From Roseibium sp. TrichSKD4 (GTDB lineage Bacteria; Pseudomonadota; Alphaproteobacteria; Rhizobiales; Stappiaceae), in contig NZ_GL476320.1 in assembly GCF_000148725.1 (NCBI RefSeq), positions 1,044,189 through 1,108,188 on the forward strand: a stretch of DNA of 64,000 bases, in the 5' to 3' direction. Positions within the stretch are counted from its first letter, which is position 1. Each line of letters starts with the position of its first letter. The notes under the pieces are model-generated. The model searched no databases and was not told the DNA's origin. It was given only the letters and a program-made list of their open reading frames with translations. Shown piece after piece: positions 19,301 through 26,754 of the stretch. The translations under genes were made by a program, and so were the position numbers.

Positions 19301-20329
19301 GCAAAACTGTACGAAAATGCTACAATCGTACTGCGTGAGGCTGATCACAAAAGTGGAAATCCATGGAATGCAAACTTCCACTCCAGGATTTGGCATATGT
19401 CGGAAGACTCAGAGTATTTCAGAACCGCCGAACAGTTAAGCACCTGTGGCTATGTACGTCGGGGCCAACTATGGGAGAAAAGCGAGAGCACAAGCGAAAG
19501 ATCTGATATCTATGCGCCCCTTTACGAAGCGAAAATGATCCATCAATTTGACCACCGCTGGGCGACTTACGATGCATCGGGCAATGTGATTTCCTCTGAT
19601 GAAACCGGATTTACATACGACTTCTCAAACGAGGCGACGCCTCGATATTGGGTCCCACAGAAAGAACTGCGGAAACGACTAGAAGCGAATGGCTGGGGGC
19701 GTCAATGGCTTCTTGGGTGGCGGGACATTACCAGCGCTCATGTCTATCGCACGCTTATAGCCTCTGTATTCCCACAAGCGGCAAGCGGCGATACGCTGCT
19801 TTTAATCTTCCCCAATCCACCTGACGTTAGGCAGCTCGCGGGGTTAGTAGCAAATTTGTCCGCACTGACCTTGGATTATATCGCAAGGCAAAAGGTAGGC
19901 GGTACTCATTTGAAATTTAACGTGTTTTATCAACTTCCAGTTATCCTTCCCGACTTCTACACCGAATCTCGCCTCGCCTTCCTCACCCCGAAGGTGCTGG
20001 AACTCACCTACACCTCGCACAGCCTCGCCCCCTTCGCCCGCGATCTGGGCCATGACGGCCCGCCCTTCGCCTGGGACGAGGACCGCCGCGCCCACCTGCG
20101 CGCCGATCTCGACGCCTTCTACGCCCGCGCCTACGGCCTGACCCGCGACGAGCTGCGCTACATCCTCGACCCCGCCGACGTGAAGGGCCCCGACTACCCC
20201 TCGGAAACCTTCCGAGTCCTCAAGGAAAAGGAAATCCGCCAACACGGCGAATACCGCACCCGCCGCCTCGTCCTCGCCGCCTGGGACCGGATGGAAGCGA
20301 ACGGCGAATTCACGGCGATGGGGATGTAG
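16394..20329 (+). CDS. Large N6-adenine DNA methyltransferase (Eco57I/PglX/DrmMI-like)
   Basis: Encodes 1311 residues. An N-terminal ~450-residue helical region precedes a gamma-type N6-adenine methyltransferase core: SAM motif I DPACGSGHFL (~488) and catalytic NPPW (~754). Next comes a variable region expected to read the target site, then a conserved C-terminal tail. No PD-(D/E)XK nuclease motif was noticed at the N-terminus, so it may act only as a modification enzyme that marks self DNA. Size and layout fit PglX/BrxX and DISARM DrmMI. Codons for residues ~853-1189 (nt ~18950-19965) are strikingly AT-rich compared with both flanks: one sampled line in the middle counts 21/60 G+C against 39/60 earlier in the gene. 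This suggests that the recognition domain was replaced by recombination. Starts 2 nt after the previous stop. Confidence 0.9.
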   Translation: MARKPITDMSAWPSLSLEGNLIAPAMIAKIDQRQAPEQSPDEYGVRKGLQIREEIATAFRVGQSHFDAFAKIEQPSAAATSRFIADFFKETFGYTDLAVAVAPIALIASDRVPVVVVPPSELLDRRSPTLSTDRSRSPAFALQDHLNDRDEALWGIVTNGMQLRLMRDNASLTRPAYIEADLAQMFTNEDIASFAVLWLLIHRTRFGAADTPATDCPLERWRDAGSKEGEAARDRLAGQVQLALKLLGSGFLEANPDLAAKLHSGEVNLTDWFNELLRLVYRLIFLMVAEDRNLLHPEKAKPEARALYAQGYSLQSLRKQCYRAATWDKHHDRYEGVKIVFRALTQGQPALALPALGGLFAEDRLPHLETARLRNRAFMEALYRLSWLADKAGMVPVNWRAMETEELGSVYESLLELQPQLGDDGKTLVFASEAAEQKGNQRKTTGSYYTPDSLVQALLDTALDPVLDKTEGEADDPAKALLKLSVIDPACGSGHFLLAAARRIATRLARIRAEGTPSLADFRHALRDVARCCIHGVDRNPMAVELTKVALWIETVDPGLPLGFFDAQIRCGDALLGVFDLQVLQDGIPDAAYKPLTGDDKETAKYYLKANRDATAGASGFDFGTGTFTMPEVKPLALDFSGFRDLPEDTVEQIGAKAKRFRELRKGQTFVRAKAAADLYVAAFLLPKVGGAPAGASERTVPTTEELWMALNQGKMRQAMNDAPNAARNARALHWPLEFPDVMQRGGFDVVLGNPPWERIKLQEQEFFASRSPEIANAPNKAARDRLIKELETAEQGSTHRALFDAFTETKREAEATSQFVRMSGEDSGRFALTGRGDVNTYSLFAELFLMLIRPLGRAGIIVPSGIATDATNAPFFSYLVEQEKLARLISFENEEFIFPSVHHSFRFSLITISNQRTKAPDFAFFLRRTAQISEQDRNFNLTSQQIYRINPNTMTAPVFRSKIDAELTAKLYENATIVLREADHKSGNPWNANFHSRIWHMSEDSEYFRTAEQLSTCGYVRRGQLWEKSESTSERSDIYAPLYEAKMIHQFDHRWATYDASGNVISSDETGFTYDFSNEATPRYWVPQKELRKRLEANGWGRQWLLGWRDITSAHVYRTLIASVFPQAASGDTLLLIFPNPPDVRQLAGLVANLSALTLDYIARQKVGGTHLKFNVFYQLPVILPDFYTESRLAFLTPKVLELTYTSHSLAPFARDLGHDGPPFAWDEDRRAHLRADLDAFYARAYGLTRDELRYILDPADVKGPDYPSETFRVLKEKEIRQHGEYRTRRLVLAAWDRMEANGEFTAMGM

Positions 20330-20332
20330 GCG

Positions 20333-21487
20333 ATGGCGGTCATCGACCCCGTCGTCAACAGTCGGGTGGCCGACTTCATCCGCGGCGCGGTCCAGTCGAT
20401 TTTCGACTCGCGCTTCGACTGGACGCCGGACGCCGAGTCTATCCTCGCGCTGATGCGCGAGGGTGGCATGACGCCCGAGCAGGAGCGGCGCTTTCGCCCC
20501 TATTTCGATCTGTTCGTCGAGCAGGCCCGAAAGGGCGAGATCAGCGGTTTCAACCCGCAGGTCGACGATGAGACATTCGTCGACTACCCCCCAAAGTTCG
20601 ACCTCGACGCACTGCTGACACCGCCCGCGTCGCCCGACGCGCAGAAGGACCTGTTCGACGGAACCGGCACGCGAACCGAGTCCGAGCGCGCCCTGATCGA
20701 CCAGCTGATCGCGGCGACGAAGCTCTATGACAGCAGCGAGGCGATCCAGGAGCTGTTCGCCTTCACCATCAACCTCCGCGAGTTCGCACCATTCAATGCG
20801 ATGTTACTGCACATCCAGAAGCCCGGCCTGACGCACGCGGCAAGCGCGCATGACTGGTGGCACAGGTTCGGTCGGGTGCCGAAAAAGGGCGCACGACCTC
20901 TCTTGGTGCTGCGCATGAAGGGGCCGGTCGATTTCGTGTTCGACGTGCAGGATACCGAAGGCAAGGACCTGCCGGTCGAAGCGTTCTCTTTTCCGACCTT
21001 CGGCAATCTGAGCGACACCCGCTTCGCCGAATTCATGCGGGCCGTCAGCAAGGAGAAGATCGATCTCGTTCCGCTGGACGCAGGAGACAGTCAGGCAGGC
21101 TGGATCCGGCTGCTCGCCCGCGCGAAGAACGACAAGGGTAAAAATTTCTACCAGCTGGCCTACAACCGGAATCATGCCGCACCGACGCGTTTCGTGACTG
21201 TCGCCCACGAACTGGCGCACCTGTATCTCGGCCATCTTGGTGCGGACATCGGACGACGCGTTCCCGACCGGAGCCACACGCCTCACGCGCTGATGGAAGT
21301 GGAGGCTGAAATGGCGGCCTACCTGGTGGCGAAGCGCAACGGGCTTGAGCCGAGGAGCGAAAGCTACCTGTCGAATTACAAGGGTGCCTTCGAGGACCTG
21401 AACCTCTACGCGGTCACGAGAACCGCGAATGCCGTGGAAACCGCGATGGGCATCTCCGCCCAGAAGCTCTGGAACGAGAAGGCATGA
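20333..21487 (+). CDS. ArdC-like protein: N-terminal DNA-binding-like domain plus ImmA/IrrE-type zinc metallopeptidase
   Basis: Encodes 384 residues. The middle part (LREFAPFNAMLL, then W175-W176 and GRVPKKGARP at 180-189, then FDVQDT) resembles the single-stranded-DNA-binding domain of the plasmid antirestriction protein ArdC. The C-terminal part has the zinc-peptidase signature HELAHLYLGH (His 292 and 296), with a downstream acidic helix MEVEAEMAAYLV as third ligand. ArdC is known to block restriction. Here the protein sits inside a defence operon, 3 nt after the methylase gene, so it may regulate or activate the system by proteolysis, or protect the host. That role is inference. A plain ImmA/IrrE regulator peptidase is the alternative. 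Confidence 0.78.
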   Translation: MAVIDPVVNSRVADFIRGAVQSIFDSRFDWTPDAESILALMREGGMTPEQERRFRPYFDLFVEQARKGEISGFNPQVDDETFVDYPPKFDLDALLTPPASPDAQKDLFDGTGTRTESERALIDQLIAATKLYDSSEAIQELFAFTINLREFAPFNAMLLHIQKPGLTHAASAHDWWHRFGRVPKKGARPLLVLRMKGPVDFVFDVQDTEGKDLPVEAFSFPTFGNLSDTRFAEFMRAVSKEKIDLVPLDAGDSQAGWIRLLARAKNDKGKNFYQLAYNRNHAAPTRFVTVAHELAHLYLGHLGADIGRRVPDRSHTPHALMEVEAEMAAYLVAKRNGLEPRSESYLSNYKGAFEDLNLYAVTRTANAVETAMGISAQKLWNEKA

Positions 21488-21491
21488 GGGA

Positions 21492-22256
21492 ATGATCGAG
21501 ACGCCCCAATCCTTCGTGACCCGCCAGGAATGCGATAAGGTCACCTACCAGAATGGCTTCAGGCGCCCCCATGGCGAAACCAAGGGCTGGCAGCGGTACA
21601 GTTCGACGACCGCGCAGGGGTCAATCTGGCTCGCTCGGCACACTTCCGGTCCGTGGCTCCTCGCCCTGGATCATGCCGGGGTCATCGCAGAGATCGGGAT
21701 TGAGGCGTCCGATGCCGCAGGACCAGGCCTCGCACGGTTCCGGTTTGCCTCGCTGGCACAGCTTTATGACGTGATGCCAAGAGTTTACGAGCTTGCCGCT
21801 AGCCTTCCCGACGCACCACTTCAGGAATTCCTGCACCTTACAGAAACCCTGCCCAGGACGACAGAAGCGGAGCGGCTCGTCGCCCAGCGTGTCGGCCAGA
21901 ACATTTTTCGTGAGCGACTGTTGCAATACTGGCAGGGGCGCTGTCCCTTGACCGGAATTGCCGACAAACCTCTTCTCCGTGCCTCCCACATCAAGCCATG
22001 GCGCGACTGTGAAAACGATGCAGAGCGTCTGGATGTCCACAACGGCCTGCTTCTGTCGGCTCTTTGGGATGCCGTATTCGATGGCGGTCTGGTGACCTTC
22101 GGCGATGACGGGACCCCTGTCTTTTCGGAGAACCTCAGCGAGCAGGCGCGTGCGCGACTCCATTATGATCGGCCAGTCGATCTGACCGAAAAGCATCGGG
22201 TCTTCCTGGAGTGGCATCGGACGAAGATATTCGACGCCAAGGCGCCTGACTGTTGA
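21492..22256 (+). CDS. HNH endonuclease, last gene of the defence operon, stop codon supplied by IS21 end
   Basis: Encodes 254 residues from ATG 21492 (4 nt after the previous stop); an in-frame upstream extension to 21429 overlaps the previous gene and is rejected. The C-terminal half is an HNH domain: CPLTG (Cys 151), ASHIKPW (His 166), NGLLLSALWDAVFD (Asn 184), as in the HNH_2 group often found with restriction genes. The N-terminal half is unassigned. The last residues, Asp-Cys-stop, fall where the IS21 inverted repeat begins (22251), so the natural C-terminus may have been lost; the catalytic motifs are upstream and intact. It is probably an effector nuclease; no DISARM-type phospholipase-D gene is present. 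Confidence 0.82.
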   Translation: MIETPQSFVTRQECDKVTYQNGFRRPHGETKGWQRYSSTTAQGSIWLARHTSGPWLLALDHAGVIAEIGIEASDAAGPGLARFRFASLAQLYDVMPRVYELAASLPDAPLQEFLHLTETLPRTTEAERLVAQRVGQNIFRERLLQYWQGRCPLTGIADKPLLRASHIKPWRDCENDAERLDVHNGLLLSALWDAVFDGGLVTFGDDGTPVFSENLSEQARARLHYDRPVDLTEKHRVFLEWHRTKIFDAKAPDC

Positions 22257-22329
22257 TTGCCACTGAGAATTGACCCATGTGCAACCTTGCCCTGGCGCGA
22301 AGCAGCTGGGGGCTACAGGAGTGTTAGAC

Positions 22330-23859
22330 ATGGGATTTTTGAGAGTTATCCGGAAATGGGCGCTGCGCGACAAGATGCCCATTCGCGAGATCGCGCGGCG
22401 GACCGGCGTGTCGCGCAACACGATCAAGAAGTATCTTCGGGAGGGGTTTGTTGAACCCGCGTTTCAGACGCCGGATCGTCCCAGCAAGCTCGACCCATAT
22501 GCCAAGCAGCTCACAGCCTGGCTTGTATCGGATCAGCGCAAATCACGCAAAGAACGCCGGACGGCGAAGCTGATGCATGCCGATCTGGTGATGCTGGGAT
22601 ATGACGGTTCCTACAAGCGCGTTGCGGCCTTTGTTCGGGAATGGAAAGGCGAACGGCAGCGGGCGCATCACACGACGGATCGTGGAACTTTCGTGCCGCT
22701 GGTGTTCGCACCAGGCGAAGCGTTCCAGTTCGACTGGAGCGAGGACTGGGCCTATGTCGGTGGCGAGCGGATCAAGCTGCAGGTCGCGCATATCAAGCTG
22801 TCGCACAGCCGCGCCTTTCTGGTTCGGGCCTATCTGCTGCAAACGCATGAGATGTTGTTCGATGCCCATTGGCATGCCTTCCGCGTCTTCGAAGGCATCC
22901 CCGGTCGCGGTATCTACGACAATATGAAGACCGCCGTCGACAAGGTCGGAATAGGCAAGGAGCGCGATGTGAATGCGCGGTTCACGGCGATGACCAGCCA
23001 TTATGTCTTCGATCCCGAGTTCTGCAATCCGGCGGCAGGCTGGGAGAAGGGGCAGGTCGAGAAGAATGTGCGCGATGCGCGCCATCGGATGTGGCAGCTG
23101 ATGCCGGCCTTTCCGGATCTGGATGCGCTGAATGCTTGGCTGGAAGAGCGCTGCAAACTGCTGTGGGCTGAGACGGCGCATGGCACGTTGCCTGGCAGCA
23201 TCGCCGATGTGTGGGAGGCTGAGAAGCCTGCGCTGATGTCGCTCCCCACAATGTTCGATGGCTTTGTCGAGGAAAGAAAGCGCGTCTCGCCGACCTGCCT
23301 GATCAGCTTTGATCGCACCCGTTATTCTGTGCCCGCCAGCTTTGCGAACCGCCCCGTCAGCCTGCGCATTTACCCTGAGCGGCTGGTGGTCGTTGCCGAG
23401 GGGCACGTGATTTGCACGCATGAGCGCATCATCGACCGGTTGCACCGCCAACCGGGGCGCGTTGTCTATGACTGGCGCCATTATCTGGCGGCGGTGCAGC
23501 GCAAACCTGGGGCGCTGCGCAATGGCGCCCCCTTCGTGGAAATGCCCTAACCCTTCCGCATGTTACAGGCGAAGATGCTACGCCAGCCTGGCGGGGACCG
23601 CGAAATGGTCGATATCCTGTCCTTGGTGCTGCACCATGATGAGCAAGCCGTACTGTGCGCCGTGGAATTGGCGCTGGAGGCGGGCGTTCCCACCAAGACC
23701 CATGTCCTGAACCTGCTCCACAGACTTCTGGATGGCAAACCGACCAACCAGCCGGATGTGAACCCTCCAGCGGCCCTGTCGCTGAGTAAGGAGCCCGAGG
23801 CCAATGTCGCGCGCTACGACGGGCTTCGCACCCAGAAAGGAACCCGTCATGCGTCATGA
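22330..23859 (+). pseudogene. istA: IS21-family transposase IstA with in-frame stop codon
   Basis: The frame starts at ATG 22330 (MGFLRVIRKWALRDKMP) with the N-terminal helix-turn-helix IREIARRTGVSRNTIKKYL. The integrase core follows (FQFDWSEDW, GIPGRGIYDNMKTAVDK, GWEKGQVEKNV). A TAA at 23548-23550 stops it after 406 residues. The same frame continues without shift with typical IstA C-terminal sequence (GGDREMVDILSLV, LALEAGVP-K-HVLNLLHRL) to 23859, so a single sense-to-stop change, probably GAA to TAA, truncated the protein. The DDE core is upstream of the stop, so partial activity is not excluded. Confidence 0.85.
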
Positions 23860-24639
23860 CCCCGCAGGTGCAGCCCTCATCATCATGTTGCGCAGCCTGA
23901 AGATGTCAGGGATGGTGCAGGCCGTGCAGGACCTGCATGAGCAAGGTTCACCCGCATTCGAGGCTGCCATACCGATCCTGTCGCAGCTGCTCAAGGCCGA
24001 AATGGCCGAGCGTGAGGTGCGCTCGATCGCCTATCACATGAAGGTCGCCCGCTTTCCGGCCTACAAGGATTTGTCCACCTTCGACTTCGCGGCCAGTGAA
24101 ATGCGTGAAGCTTTGGTTCGCCAGCTCTATCGATGCGAATTCCTGGATGGAGCCGAGAATGTGGTGCTGATCGGGGGGCCTGGCACAGGGAAATCGCATG
24201 TTGCGACGGCCCTCGGTATCCAGGCTATCGAACATCATCGCAAGCGCGTGCGTTTCTTCTCAACGGTCGAACTGGTCAACGCTCTGGAGCAGGAAAAGGC
24301 CCAGGGCAAGGCTGGCAAGATCGCAGAGGCGCTGGTGAAAACTGACTTGGTGATCCTGGATGAGCTCGGATACCTGCCGTTCAGCGCCTCTGGTGGGGCC
24401 TTGCTCTTCCATCTTCTGAGCAAACTCTACGAGCGCAGCAGCGTCATCATCACCACGAACTTGAGCTTCAGTGAATGGGCCAGCGTGTTCGGCGAAGCCA
24501 AGATGACCACCGCGCTGCTCGATCGCCTCACCACCGCTGCCACATTCTGGAAACCGGCAATGACAGCTATCGCTTCAAGGCCAGCTCCGAGACGGCAAAA
24601 AAGAAACGAAAGGAAACAGCAGCATTGACGCCAACATGA
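23849..24639 (+). pseudogene. istB: IS21-family helper ATPase IstB with C-terminal frameshift
   Basis: Starts at ATG 23849 (MRHDPAG), overlapping the extended istA frame. AAA+ features are intact: Walker [10 protein letters not shown] and Walker [13 protein letters not shown]. Near 24530 a one-base deletion (CTCACCACC where CTCACCCACC is expected) shifts the frame. As read, it ends at 24628 with unrelated residues. In the restored frame the usual ending [16 protein letters not shown] appears and stops at 24639. Confidence 0.82.
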
Positions 24640-24818
24640 TGCGCAGAACATAACAACCGGGTGGGTCAGATCTCGGTGACAATGCCGGGTCAATTCTCAG
24701 TGGCAATCAACAGCGCAAGGGCTCAGCACTCACCAAACATCTTCCCAGACGAAAACGACTTTACTTCTCATTGATTGCATAGCTTCGTCTGCCGTGTTGG
24801 TTTGGCGGCGTTTTCATC

Positions 24819-25358
24819 ATGACTTATCTGACGTCGTATATTCGAGGATATCGCCGCGCGTTACGCGATGCTGTGGTTGGGGCGGACATGTTTGGTCACA
24901 TGCTCAGGCGTTCCGGGCGAGGCTCTGGCGGATCTGCGGATCACACGTCTGCAGACGAGATCGGCATGTTTTTAAGGGCTTACCGAGACCATGGCGAACA
25001 GGGTCATTCTGGCAAAGTCCGAACCTGGTCGGATGTATTTGCCACTTCGCAGAGGCTTGATCGTGATGAGCGGTTTCGGGTGAGCGAGCATGGAACTTCA
25101 TCGTCTGCCCGATATCGTCTGGGGTATGGGGCAGGGCTTTCCTATGCGGCCATATTGCTCACGCAGTATGCATGGTCGATGAATGAGGCTGAAAGCCGTT
25201 TCGCTATTTTGACGCTTGTTCTTGAGATTGAGCGCCTTCGAGCGGATTTGGATCGCGAGGAAAGTGAGCATGCTCATTGCAGATGCTTCAGGATGAGGCG
25301 CGCAAGCTGGAGCCTGCGTCTGGAGGCTGCGTTTTCCGGCTCAAGGCCAACTTCGTAA
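24819..25358 (+). CDS. Hypothetical protein of unknown function
   Basis: Encodes 179 residues from ATG 24819; no clear ribosome-binding site. The sequence is hydrophilic with many Arg and Glu and no signal peptide, and the C-terminal third is a probable helix/coiled coil (ESRFAILTLVLEIERLRADLDREESE) followed by a basic tail. I recognise no domain. It lies between the IS21 element and the DUF3489 gene on the same strand, so it may belong to the integrated element's cargo. Base use suggests a real gene but is not decisive. Confidence 0.45.
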   Translation: MTYLTSYIRGYRRALRDAVVGADMFGHMLRRSGRGSGGSADHTSADEIGMFLRAYRDHGEQGHSGKVRTWSDVFATSQRLDRDERFRVSEHGTSSSARYRLGYGAGLSYAAILLTQYAWSMNEAESRFAILTLVLEIERLRADLDREESEHAHCRCFRMRRASWSLRLEAAFSGSRPTS

Positions 25359-25369
25359 GTTTGGCCTTG
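25342..25369 (+). terminator. Hairpin at the end of the hypothetical gene
   Basis: CAAGGCCAA (25342-25350) pairs perfectly with TTGGCCTTG (25361-25369) around a loop that contains the stop codon. No T run follows, so this could be a factor-dependent terminator or simply an RNA structure. The 200 bases from here to the next gene hold nothing else that I can identify. Confidence 0.35.
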
Positions 25370-25566
25370 CCTGCATTGATTTCGCAGAAAGAGCAGCGAC
25401 GAGACTGGACTTGTGCCGTGATGTGAGCATTGCTTGGTTCTGCGAAGAGCGTATAGGCAACATGATTGATGCCGCGCCTTGATAAACCTCCTGTGCCTGC
25501 CGGAAGTGGCAGGCTTCCTCCAGTGCCGGGGCCTGATTTTTCCTGGTCACAGCTATGGAGGCAGGA

Positions 25567-26124
25567 ATGCGTGATATCGATGATGTACTGGACGAGTTGG
25601 CCGGTGATGAGGCCCTGATCGTGCCGAAGTTTTTGCGCCGTGGAGGAAAATGCACTAGCGGCACACTGGGGGATGCCGGGAGCGTAGAAGCCGAAGCTGA
25701 AGGAAACCTCCAAACCACAGCAGGCATTGAATCAGTCATTGTTGAAGAGACGGGTGCTGAGCCCCCGGCGGTATATACGACTGTCGCAGCAAGGCTGCCC
25801 TGTGATTGTACACATGGTGGTGAGAATGTTCGAAAGAGCAGAAACCGAGAACAAGGCCGACAACGAACCCGGCAGGATGAGTTGCTGGGATTGCTTGGCA
25901 GGTGCTCGGGCGTGCGGGCAGTGACACTTTGCAAAAAGTTCGGCTGGCAACCGCATACGCTTAGGGCCGCGCTTTCAAAACTCAGGAGACAGGGTCATGT
26001 GATCGAGCGACGGCGATCCGTGTCCGGCGAGACGCTCTATATCATTGTGACAGGTGAGGGAGTTTATTCGGACGGTGAGCAGCCTGCCTGCGCCGGGTCT
26101 GCGGGCGGAGCAGCTACCCAATGA
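25567..26124 (+). CDS. DUF3489-type protein of a recombinase cassette
   Basis: Encodes 185 residues from ATG 25567, which has GGAGG 5 nt upstream; an ATG at 25555 is in frame. The N-terminal half is low-complexity. The C-terminal half is a compact winged-helix-like domain (ELLGLLGRCSGVRAVTLCKKFGWQPHTLRAALSKLRRQGH, then ETLYIIV), the pattern of DUF3489 proteins that precede DUF2924 and recombinase genes in alphaproteobacterial islands. DNA binding, perhaps as a directionality or regulatory factor, is inferred. Its stop overlaps the next start by 4 nt. Confidence 0.7.
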   Translation: MRDIDDVLDELAGDEALIVPKFLRRGGKCTSGTLGDAGSVEAEAEGNLQTTAGIESVIVEETGAEPPAVYTTVAARLPCDCTHGGENVRKSRNREQGRQRTRQDELLGLLGRCSGVRAVTLCKKFGWQPHTLRAALSKLRRQGHVIERRRSVSGETLYIIVTGEGVYSDGEQPACAGSAGGAATQ

Positions 26125-26663
26125 CCACTTGCTGCGAACATACACCTTCACCAGAAACAACGGGCCTGGTTGACCATATTGCGGAACTGGACCGGGCCGG
26201 GTGTCTGATCTTGTGGCGCAGGACCTTTGGGCATCAGGCTCCAAAGCACATGTCACAGGTTTTGATGAGAAAACTCCTTGCAAGGGAGGTACAGGTGCGC
26301 CGGTTCGGTGGTTTGTCACCAGCTTTGAAGCGGGCGCTTAAATCGGCCTTAAAAGCCCCTTCAAGGGGAGTTCAAATGGGCTTTGACGGCAAAAACGGTG
26401 GCCTGGAGACCGAGATGAGTGGGCCGATCGACGGCAAGGGAGCTTCTCCAAACGGAACCAAACGCCGAGCGGTCACAACCGCTCCGGTTCTTGCGCAAGG
26501 GACCAGTTTGATCCGCGAATGGAACGGGTGCACCTATCAGGTTGTTGTGACACGGGACGGGTTTGAAATGGATGGCAGATCCTACCGTTCCTTGAGCGCC
26601 ATAGCCCGCAAGATCACCGGAGCCCACTGGTCTGGCCCGAGGTTTTTTGGACTGGGTCGATGA
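26121..26663 (+). CDS. DUF2924 family protein
   Basis: Encodes 180 residues. The C-terminal region matches the DUF2924 pattern: LIREWNGCTYQVVV, a GF-MDGRSYRSLSAIARKITG stretch and WSGPRFFGL at the end. The N-terminal half has WRR-FGHQAP. The family almost always sits directly before a serine recombinase gene, as here; its biochemical role is not established, and I infer an accessory role in recombination. Translationally coupled (ATGA) to the DUF3489 gene. Confidence 0.82.
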   Translation: MTTCCEHTPSPETTGLVDHIAELDRAGCLILWRRTFGHQAPKHMSQVLMRKLLAREVQVRRFGGLSPALKRALKSALKAPSRGVQMGFDGKNGGLETEMSGPIDGKGASPNGTKRRAVTTAPVLAQGTSLIREWNGCTYQVVVTRDGFEMDGRSYRSLSAIARKITGAHWSGPRFFGLGR

Positions 26664-26754
26664 AGCAGGCATATCAAGATGACATCTGGGTGACCGCCAG
26701 AGAAATGACCATTGTTGTGACAGGTGGACCGGGTCAATTGGCGGGCGGAAATAT

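Larger units (their letters stand above)
22251..24712 (+). mobile_element. IS21-family insertion sequence, near-complete but with damaged genes
   Basis: Identical inverted ends at 22250-22276 and 24687-24713 (27 of 27 bases, core TTGATTGCCACTGAGAATTG) bound istA and istB. A probable TG...CA start and end give 22251-24712. A second repeat-like GGGTCAGATCTCGGTGAC stretch lies inside the right end, as usual for IS21 multiple repeats. No clear target duplication is seen. Both genes carry lesions, so the copy is probably immobile without help. Confidence 0.85.
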
